Positions 7,055 through 11,296 of a DNA stretch of 11,296 nucleotides are shown here, one piece after another. The notes beneath the pieces were generated by a model. That model did no database searches, had not been told where the DNA came from, and worked only from the letters and a program-made list of their open reading frames with translations. The translations under genes were made by a program, and so were the position numbers. Numbering within the stretch: the stretch's first letter is position 1; each line of letters starts with the position of its first letter. Source of the stretch: DATHWB01 sp035460965 (GTDB lineage Bacteria; Actinomycetota; Acidimicrobiia; Spongiisociales; ZC4RG35); contig DATHWB010000244.1 of assembly GCA_035460965.1 (NCBI GenBank), positions 1-11,296 on the forward strand. Reading direction: 5' to 3'.

Positions 7055-7561
7055 TCAGTTCATCTGGGGGTCAAGAGGGAAGGTGGCGAACAGCGAGATC
7101 TCGCCCGGCTGACGGCGCAGCACGGAGCTCCACAACGTGTCCGGGGATCGGGTGAGGACGTCCTGCGGTTCCATGTCGACGACGAACCATGCCCCCTCCG
7201 ACAACTCCTGTTCCAACTGACCGGCGGACCACCCGGAGTAGCCGGAGAACACCCGGACGGGCGAGTCGTCGTCGGGGTCGTGGTCGAGGGTCACGGTCTC
7301 GATCGTACCGCCGAGGACACGCAGTCCGAGGCCGATCTCCGGCTCGACCGGGCCTCCGTGGAACACCACTGCCGGTTCGGCGGCGAGGGGAGCCCACTCT
7401 GGCAGGAACTCCGCGACCGGGATCGTGGTCGGTCGGTCGAGCACGACTCCGAGCGAGCCCTCGTCGTCGTGTTGCAGAAGCGCCACCACGGAGCGGTGGA
7501 AGTTCGGATCGATCAGGACCGGTGTGGCCACCAGCAGTGTCCCGGCCCGTGGCTCCCTCAT
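7055..7561 (-). CDS. yqgE: YqgE/AlgH family protein (DUF179)
   Basis: 168-residue protein of the YqgE/AlgH family, a widespread cytoplasmic family whose biochemical role is not settled. The N-terminus GTLLVATPVLIDPNFHRSVV, the segment HDDEGSLGVVLDRP (about 31-44) and the GGPV motif (about 69-72) are characteristic. The later FSGYSGWSAGQLEQEL also fits. E. coli YqgE is 187 residues, so this is a full-length, slightly short member. The ATG at 7561 gives the family's usual N-terminus and no other start lies just upstream in frame. The ATG has no Shine-Dalgarno of its own. It overlaps the stop of a 12-codon ORF that does (ATGA), so translation by reinitiation is likely. Confidence 0.93.
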   Translation of the reverse strand: MREPRAGTLLVATPVLIDPNFHRSVVALLQHDDEGSLGVVLDRPTTIPVAEFLPEWAPLAAEPAVVFHGGPVEPEIGLGLRVLGGTIETVTLDHDPDDDSPVRVFSGYSGWSAGQLEQELSEGAWFVVDMEPQDVLTRSPDTLWSSVLRRQPGEISLFATFPLDPQMN

Positions 7562-7596
7562 CGGGTGGTCGAGGAACGGAGGGCGACGATGCTCAT
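7558..7596 (-). CDS. 12-codon mini-ORF coupled to yqgE
   Basis: ATG at 7596 encodes MSIVALRSSTTR and ends in a TGA that overlaps the yqgE ATG (ATGA). It has the clearest Shine-Dalgarno seen in this window, AGGAG at 7606-7610, 9 nt upstream. The yqgE start has none. It is probably a translated leader whose termination delivers ribosomes to yqgE. The peptide resembles nothing I know, and no attenuation-type codon run is present. It could be accidental, but the match of SD, start and 4-nt overlap argues otherwise. Confidence 0.45.
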   Translation of the reverse strand: MSIVALRSSTTR

Positions 7597-7605
7597 GGTT
7601 CCATT

Positions 7606-7610
7606 CTCCT
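7606..7610 (-). promoter_or_regulatory. Ribosome binding site AGGAG for mini-ORF/yqgE
   Basis: AGGAG lies in the 36-nt gap after the lipase gene, 9 nt before the mini-ORF ATG and 44 nt before the yqgE ATG. It therefore cannot act directly on yqgE. Confidence 0.55.
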
Positions 7611-7632
7611 ACAACCGCCGATCGGCACCTGG

Positions 7633-8475
7633 TCAGGGAAGCTGTGTGTCGATCCAACCGATCACGTCGTCGACGATCTCCATGCCCTCCGGTTCGTTGA
7701 ACAGCTCGTGGCGGAGGGCGGGATACAGCACCCGGTCCACGCAGGGAAGGTCGCCGAGGATCGCCGTCGATTGCGGGCGAACGATGGTGTCCGCCGCCCC
7801 GTGAATCACCAACGTCGGGATGTCGAGCCGGTCGACTGCAGCCGTCACGCGGCGCATCGCCTGGAACATCTCGTGCCCGTACCTGGTGGTGGTGCGCGGC
7901 CGGACGAGCGGGTCGGAGAAGTAGGCCTCGCCCACTGCCGGATCCCGCGACAGCTGGGAGCCGTCGAGGCCGTTGGGAATCTCCAGCCGGGGCACGGTGG
8001 CGGACAACACCGGAGCGAGGATCCTCATCCATCGCTCCCCGCCGTCCAATGCCGGAGCACTCAGGACGAGTAGGTCGGGTGGCGGGCGCTCGGACAGGGC
8101 GTATTCGAGCGCGAACAGCCCGCCGGTGGAATGCCCCATCAGCACCACCGGTGATCCTGTCCCGCGCGCCGTCGCGACGTGTGCCTGTACTTGATCGAGC
8201 ACATCGGACCAGGCATCCACCCACGCCCGGCGGCCGCCTGACGCCCCGAAACCCACCTGGTCATAGGCGGTCACCGCCATGCCCGCCCCCGCCAGACGGT
8301 CCCCGACGGCCTCGTACCGCCCGGAGTGCTCGGCGATTCCGTGGCACAGGACCAACTCGGCGCGAACGTCGGACCGCGGTTCCCAACGCCGCACCAGCTC
8401 GTGAACCCCGGCCGGGGTCTGCGATGGCTGCGCTGTGCTCGTCAATGGTCTCCGCCCTGCTCGCCGTCGGATCAT
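7633..8475 (-). CDS. Monoacylglycerol lipase / lysophospholipase
   Basis: 280-residue alpha/beta hydrolase of the monoglyceride lipase/lysophospholipase (Hydrolase_4) group, which cleaves single acyl chains from glycerol or lysophospholipids. The oxyanion segment is LCHGIAEHSGRY (43-53). The nucleophile elbow is GHSTGG with Ser116. The catalytic acid is Asp229 in HGAADTIV and the His is His256 in ALRHELFNEPE. The cap region lies between about 145 and 215. There is no signal peptide or membrane anchor. The ATG at 8475 overlaps the stop of the preceding gene (ATGA). A TTG at 8445, preceded by GGCGGAG, would give a shorter protein starting nearer the family's usual N-terminus, so the true start is uncertain by ten residues. 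It is followed by yqgE. Confidence 0.9.
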   Translation of the reverse strand: MIRRRAGRRPLTSTAQPSQTPAGVHELVRRWEPRSDVRAELVLCHGIAEHSGRYEAVGDRLAGAGMAVTAYDQVGFGASGGRRAWVDAWSDVLDQVQAHVATARGTGSPVVLMGHSTGGLFALEYALSERPPPDLLVLSAPALDGGERWMRILAPVLSATVPRLEIPNGLDGSQLSRDPAVGEAYFSDPLVRPRTTTRYGHEMFQAMRRVTAAVDRLDIPTLVIHGAADTIVRPQSTAILGDLPCVDRVLYPALRHELFNEPEGMEIVDDVIGWIDTQLP

Positions 8476-9077
8476 CGTATGACCATCACCGACCCAACCA
8501 GAGCCGGGGCGGTCGGGGATGGATCACGGAAGGCCCGGACGACGACCAGATCGGGCAAGCCTGGAAGCTCGACCGCCTCCGGGCGGGCAAACGAGTCGTC
8601 GAGCCGGACCCCGTGCGGGGCGACGAACGGCAGACCGAGGGGCGGCGGCTCGGCAAACAGGGGACGTACGGACCGCTGCTGGCAGAGCGGCTTGAACAGA
8701 ACACGGAGGGCTCCGGCGATAGCTCGACCGTCCCGGGCAGTCCCGGTCTCGATCAGCGGGCCCCCGAACTCGACGAGGGGGGCGGCGGCCCGGTCCCGGA
8801 CGATCACCCAGTCCCGGTCGGATGGCGGGGCCAGCAATCGCCCGAACACGTCGGGCAGCCCGTGCAGGTACAGGTCGGAAGGAGAAGGGTCCGCCAGCAC
8901 TTCTGTTCCGACGGTCACGACTCGTTCGATCGGTATCCCGTGTGAGGCGCCCAGTCTGGCGGCGACGGACACGGTGTCGGGGCTGGCGCTCACCGACACC
9001 AGCAGCCGTCGGATTCGAGCGATTCGCTCCTCGATCAGCGGTGGAACGGTGGCGTCACTCGCCGCAGCGGGTGCCAT
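8472..9077 (-). CDS. Unrecognised protein between gcvT and lipase
   Basis: 201 residues if started at the ATG at 9077, which overlaps gcvT by 43 nt. I do not recognise the family. Visible features are a helical N-terminus (LIEERIARIRRLLVSV), a predicted alternation of strands and helices (ERVVTVGTEVL, DWVIVRDRAAAPLVEFGGP), a proline-rich middle (FAEPPPLGLPF), and a C-terminal strand (PDLVVVRAFRD, LVGSVMVIR). There is no membrane segment, signal peptide or metal-binding cysteine cluster. An in-frame CTG at 9038 overlaps the gcvT stop (CTGA). This would give 188 residues and remove a low-complexity Ala-rich start. Its stop overlaps the lipase ATG. Both overlaps and good frame usage indicate a real gene in the operon. 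Confidence 0.7.
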   Translation of the reverse strand: MAPAAASDATVPPLIEERIARIRRLLVSVSASPDTVSVAARLGASHGIPIERVVTVGTEVLADPSPSDLYLHGLPDVFGRLLAPPSDRDWVIVRDRAAAPLVEFGGPLIETGTARDGRAIAGALRVLFKPLCQQRSVRPLFAEPPPLGLPFVAPHGVRLDDSFARPEAVELPGLPDLVVVRAFRDPSPTAPALVGSVMVIR

Positions 9078-10069
9078 GTGCCTCGAATCTCCACCTCGAG
9101 CGGGCCCGCCTCGTTGGGCGGTTCGAGATAGCCCATGCCGATCCCGGCGTTGAGGCCGGGACTGAAGTTGCCGCTCGACACCCACCCCGTGGATTCGCCG
9201 GCGCGCAGGAGGTTTCCGGGGCGAGGAATCTGCCGGGTGTCGGTGGTGAACCCCACCAAGGATCGAGCAACGGCGTCGCGTTCGGCCTCGAGGGCCGGCT
9301 TGCCGACGAAGTCGTGGTCCCACGCCACCGCGAAGCCGAGTCCGGCCTGGAGCGGGGTGAGGTCCTCGGAGAGGTCCTGACCCCAGAGCGGCAATCCCGC
9401 CTCCAGCCGGAGAGTGTCCCGGGCGCCGAGCCCACACGGAGCCGCCCCCGCGGCCAGGACGGCCCGCAGGAGTGCAGCCCCTGCGTCCGGTGCGGCCACG
9501 ATCTCGCCTCCGGCCTCACCGGTGTAACCGGTTCCACCCACCCACACGGTGCTCCCCTCGTACTCGGTACGCGCCACGCGGCCACGCCGTACCTCGACAC
9601 CGAGGATCGACTCGAGCATGGCCGGCGCCGCCGGACCCTGCACTGCGAGCGAGACCGTTTCCGGCCGGAGATCGTCGACCACGACGTCGGGTGCGGAGTC
9701 GGAGATCTCGCGGCACACCCGCTCGTGGTTCGCGCCGTTCGGCATGATCCAGAGCTCGTCGGAGAAACGCCAGACCATCAGGTCGTCGATCACTCCACCC
9801 GACTCGTTCAGCATCATCGAGTACTGGGTCCTGCCCTCGGCGAGCCGGTTCACGTCGTTGCACAGCCTGATCCGGAGGGCGGCCTCCGCCCCGCTCCCCC
9901 GCACCCGTGCCCGGCCGAGATGTGAGACGTCGAAGACCCCGACGGTCTCGCGCACGGCTCGGTGCTCCTCCAGCACGGAGTTGTACTGGACGGGCATCTC
10001 CCATCCGGCGAAGTCCACGAAACGGGCGCCGAGCTCGTCGTGGAGCGCGTGCAGGGGCGACCGATTCAT
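9035..10069 (-). CDS. gcvT: Aminomethyltransferase, glycine cleavage T protein
   Basis: 344-residue T protein. It takes the aminomethyl group from lipoylated H protein, releases ammonia, and transfers the one-carbon unit to tetrahydrofolate. The folate-binding and core motifs are DFAGWEMPVQY (19-29), FDVSHLGR (46-53), GGVIDDLMV (91-99, containing the conserved catalytic-region Asp), NGAN (111-114), GGTGYTGEAGGEI, and LGARDTLRLEAGLPLWGQDL. The C-terminal barrel has AVAWDHDFVGKPAL and GIGMGYL. The length is close to the usual 360. The ATG at 10069 overlaps the preceding stop (ATGA). No gcvH or gcvP is in the window. The MerR regulator two genes upstream resembles Rv1828, which in Mycobacterium tuberculosis lies close to gcvH and gcvB. 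The neighbourhood therefore fits a glycine-cleavage locus split across the genome. A folate-binding YgfZ-like paralogue is unlikely given the motifs. Confidence 0.95.
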   Translation of the reverse strand: MNRSPLHALHDELGARFVDFAGWEMPVQYNSVLEEHRAVRETVGVFDVSHLGRARVRGSGAEAALRIRLCNDVNRLAEGRTQYSMMLNESGGVIDDLMVWRFSDELWIMPNGANHERVCREISDSAPDVVVDDLRPETVSLAVQGPAAPAMLESILGVEVRRGRVARTEYEGSTVWVGGTGYTGEAGGEIVAAPDAGAALLRAVLAAGAAPCGLGARDTLRLEAGLPLWGQDLSEDLTPLQAGLGFAVAWDHDFVGKPALEAERDAVARSLVGFTTDTRQIPRPGNLLRAGESTGWVSSGNFSPGLNAGIGMGYLEPPNEAGPLEVEIRGTWHPLRRVTPPFHR

Positions 10070-10497
10070 TCCGGCCGTTCGCCCCGGGCATCGAGCCGTG
10101 TCACCTGGGGCGGACCCGGTATGCGGGTGGGCACCGGCGCGGCCACGTTGGGAGGATGCTCGAGGCCGTACTTGTCGACCAGGTTCAGGAAGTCGCGCTG
10201 GTACAGGATCTTGATGCGCACGTCGGGATACAACTCCCGAAGCCTCCGCACTTTGGCGTTCTTCTTCGTCACCAGCTTCTGACTCATCGTCGTGATCTCG
10301 ATGTAGAGGTCGTCGTCGGGCAGGTAGAAATCGGGGGTGAAGAACTGGCTGGCTTGGCCGTCACGGTCCCACGCCACGGGGAACGACGTCGGCTCGTACT
10401 CCCACTCGACACCGTAGAAGTCGAGCAGGAGAGCGAACTGGCGCTCGCTGTTGTGGGCGAATCGAACCTCGCCCGCGATGGCGATGGATGCGTTCAG
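10066..10497 (-). CDS. PD-(D/E)XK nuclease-like small protein, CTG start
   Basis: 143 residues if started at CTG 10497. The pattern resembles the PD-(D/E)XK nuclease fold: a helix with a conserved-looking Glu (SERQFALLLDFYG, Glu18), a TPDFYLP strand (Asp56), then LYIEIT (Glu67). The position usually held by the catalytic Lys is Thr69. A following helix QKLVTKKNAK supplies Lys74, Lys78 and Lys79, so the lysine may be displaced, or the protein may bind nucleic acid without cutting. The C-terminal part (KILYQRDF, LVDKYGLE) ends in a proline-rich tail. No ATG, GTG or TTG lies in frame before Glu18. The CTG overlaps the MerR stop (CTGA) and has GGAAG a few bases upstream. Its stop overlaps gcvT. 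The fold call is by eye and the function is unknown. Confidence 0.68.
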   Translation of the reverse strand: MNASIAIAGEVRFAHNSERQFALLLDFYGVEWEYEPTSFPVAWDRDGQASQFFTPDFYLPDDDLYIEITTMSQKLVTKKNAKVRRLRELYPDVRIKILYQRDFLNLVDKYGLEHPPNVAAPVPTRIPGPPQVTRLDARGERPE

Positions 10498-11036
10498 GTG
10501 GCTTCCGCCAGCGGCTCGGATTGAGCAACAGGGTGCGGGGTCAAGTCGTGGAGGTCTCCCGTCAGTTCCTCCTGCACGGGGCCGACCGCGATCCCGAACA
10601 CACCCTGCCCGCGCCGGAACACGTCGACGACCTCGTCCGGCGAGTGGGCGGCGAAGATCGTGGTGCCGTCGGACAACAGGGTCACATCGGCGAGCGGCCT
10701 GTCGCTCTCGAGCTGGTCGCGGAGGATCTCCACGGCGGAGCGGATTCGCTTGAGGCTCATCCCCGCGTCGAGCAGGCGCTTGATGACCTTGAGCTGGATG
10801 AGATCGGTGAACGAGTACAGGCGCTGGGAACCCGATCCGCTCGCCTCCTTGGCGGACGGACGCAGCAGGTCCGTGCGCGCCCAGTAGTCGAGTTGGCGAT
10901 AGGTGATTCCGACGAGGCGGCAAACCTGCGGTGCCCGATACCCGAATCCGGGGTCACGGGCTAGGCGTTCGCTGTCGTGATCGGTCATCGGCTTCGCCAC
11001 GTTCGGTCCTCCCGGACTCGGAGTGGCGGACGCCAC
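10494..11036 (-). CDS. ftsR: MerR-family regulator, FtsR/Rv1828-like
   Basis: 180-residue DNA-binding regulator. The winged HTH starts at GYRAPQVCRLVGITYRQLDYW (32-52), then the wing ASGSGSQRLYSF (65-76) and a helical dimerisation region (LIQLKVIKRLLDAGMSLKRI). The C-terminal LLSDGTTIFAAHSPDEVVDVF and GQGVFGIAVGPVQEELTG are as I recall them from Rv1828 of M. tuberculosis, whose Corynebacterium homologue FtsR activates ftsZ. It has no metal-binding cysteine set. It is shorter than Rv1828 (about 250 residues) at the C-terminus. The GTG at 11036 is supported by TACGAT 7 nt upstream. An ATG at 10988 is the alternative, giving 16 fewer residues. It heads the operon with the nuclease-like gene and gcvT. 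The regulator family is certain. The FtsR orthology is from memory of motifs and context. Confidence 0.85.
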   Translation of the reverse strand: MASATPSPGGPNVAKPMTDHDSERLARDPGFGYRAPQVCRLVGITYRQLDYWARTDLLRPSAKEASGSGSQRLYSFTDLIQLKVIKRLLDAGMSLKRIRSAVEILRDQLESDRPLADVTLLSDGTTIFAAHSPDEVVDVFRRGQGVFGIAVGPVQEELTGDLHDLTPHPVAQSEPLAEAT

Positions 11037-11043
11037 TCACACC

Positions 11044-11049
11044 ATCGTA
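11044..11049 (-). promoter_or_regulatory. -10 hexamer TACGAT of merR gene, leaderless type
   Basis: TACGAT ends 7 nt before the GTG at 11036. There is no recognisable -35 at the usual distance. It competes with the upstream TTGACA/TAGCTT promoter as the main start. Confidence 0.4.
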
Positions 11050-11077
11050 ATTCTGCGCGTGTCATTCCCGGACGGCA

Positions 11078-11107
11078 AAGCTACTCGGCGGCGCTCGGAG
11101 TTGTCAA
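11078..11107 (-). promoter_or_regulatory. Sigma70-type promoter upstream of merR operon
   Basis: On the minus strand a perfect -35 TTGACA (11102-11107) is followed after 18 nt by TAGCTT (11078-11083). The expected transcript start is near 11071, giving a leader of roughly 35 nt before the MerR GTG. It is the best two-box promoter I see in the window. Confidence 0.55.
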
Positions 11108-11112
11108 CAACC

Positions 11113-11121
11113 TGTGGAAAA
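11113..11121 (-). promoter_or_regulatory. Single DnaA-box-like 9-mer
   Basis: TTTTCCACA on the minus strand differs at one base from TTATCCACA and lies just upstream of the merR promoter -35. It is alone, with no dnaA, dnaN or AT-rich unwinding region, so it is not evidence of an origin. It could be a chromosomal DnaA site or chance. Confidence 0.25.
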
Positions 11122-11125
11122 GTAG

Positions 11126-11156
11126 GTGGTCCACGGGTTCGCTTCGCTCACTGCCC
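11126..11156 (+). repeat. 31-bp direct repeat, copy 1
   Basis: Starts GTGGTCCACG and ends TCACTGCCC. Thirty of 31 bases are identical to the copy at 11239-11269 (a single G/A difference at its eleventh base). It contains TCGCTTCGCTC (11139-11149), whose reverse complement is in the loop of the neighbouring hairpin. Confidence 0.9.
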
Positions 11157-11158
11157 TC

Positions 11159-11203
11159 AGGTTTCTCCCCCCAGGAGCGAAGCGACATTGGGGGGAGAAA
11201 CCT
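11159..11203. repeat. Perfect 15-bp inverted repeat, palindromic element
   Basis: Arms AGGTTTCTCCCCCCA (11159-11173) and TGGGGGGAGAAACCT (11189-11203) are perfectly complementary around a 15-nt loop. The loop holds GAGCGAAGCGA (11175-11185), which can pair with the core of either flanking direct repeat. There is no T-run and no ORF. It looks like a REP/BIME-type intergenic palindrome and could also act as a bidirectional transcription barrier. Confidence 0.85.
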
Positions 11204-11218
11204 CGCCGCCAGGCGAGG
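11201..11218. repeat. 7-bp inverted repeat adjoining the palindrome
   Basis: CCTCGCC and GGCGAGG separated by GCCA. It shares its first three bases with the right arm of the larger palindrome, so the two hairpins are nested end to end. Confidence 0.6.
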
Positions 11219-11238
11219 CAAGGGGGGCCATCCCAGGA

Positions 11239-11269
11239 GTGGTCCACGAGTTCGCTTCGCTCACTGCCC
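11239..11269 (+). repeat. 31-bp direct repeat, copy 2
   Basis: Second copy, 113 bases downstream of copy 1 and in the same orientation, followed by a different hairpin (11273-11293). With copy 1 it brackets the palindromes. Confidence 0.9.
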
Positions 11270-11272
11270 CCT

Positions 11273-11293
11273 CGGCCCGGCTTTGCCGGGCCG
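11273..11293. repeat. 9-bp GC hairpin at the window edge
   Basis: CGGCCCGGC and GCCGGGCCG around a TTT loop, perfectly paired. It may continue the repeat element past the window, or be the terminator of a gene outside it. No T-run is visible before the sequence ends. Confidence 0.6.
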
Positions 11294-11296
11294 GTC

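Noticed and set aside
7562..8224. 389-codon version of the yqgE frame
   Set aside because: The upstream part is the shadow of the lipase gene. YqgE homologues begin at the ATG at 7561.
10498..10923. N-terminal extension of the nuclease-like frame through the MerR gene
   Set aside because: The translation is an Arg/Pro-rich shadow of MerR. A fusion by frameshift is possible in principle, but no slippery run is visible at the junction.
11101..11121. Possible replication origin (DnaA-box-like 9-mer with a nearby TTGTCAACAA)
   Set aside because: A single near-match without clustered boxes, AT-rich tract or dnaA/dnaN neighbours does not support an origin.
11126..11269. CRISPR array
   Set aside because: There are only two 31-bp copies separated by 82 bp that is itself palindromic, not regular repeats and unique spacers.

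Overview
The window is a gene-dense, high-GC stretch of bacterial chromosome. The best taxonomic guess is an Actinomycetota lineage, possibly Acidimicrobiia-like. Three things support this: the GC-rich third-position coding bias, an FtsR/Rv1828-type MerR regulator beside a glycine-cleavage gene, and repeated signs of leaderless transcription (a TANNNT -10 hexamer 6-8 nt before the start codon). No rRNA, tRNA, CRISPR array, insertion sequence or phage gene is visible.

Layout. (1) 1-1311, minus strand: a HIT-family protein followed by galE, which runs off the left edge of the window. (2) 1352-6323, plus strand: a four-gene block of an enterochelin-esterase-like hydrolase, a RimK-like ATP-grasp ligase, a second esterase-fold hydrolase whose start overlaps the ligase stop (GTGA), and an amylosucrase-type GH13 enzyme. 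This is the least explained part of the window. It pairs a sucrose-using alpha-glucan enzyme with a carboxylate-amine/thiol type ligase and two serine hydrolases, and no product can be read from the sequence. (3) 6328-11036, minus strand: a tightly packed series running from right to left. It consists of the FtsR-like MerR regulator, a small PD-(D/E)XK-like protein, gcvT, an unrecognised protein, a monoglyceride lipase/lysophospholipase, a 12-codon mini-ORF, yqgE and rnhB. Nearly all junctions overlap (ATGA, or apparently CTGA), so most of it probably forms one operon. rnhB has its own leaderless -10. (4) 11037-11296: non-coding. It has a good sigma70-type promoter for the MerR gene, then a dense set of palindromes and a 31-bp direct repeat.

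Two expression modes stand out. Genes with a non-coding upstream gap (galE, HIT, esterase 1, ATP-grasp, amylosucrase, rnhB, merR) all have TANNNT placed 6-8 nt before the start codon. Genes inside operons start on a 4-nt stop/start overlap. The PD-(D/E)XK-like gene has no ATG, GTG or TTG at a sensible place, and its best start is a CTG overlapping the upstream TGA.

The whole window is covered by genes except the last 260 bases, which are described as promoter and repeats.
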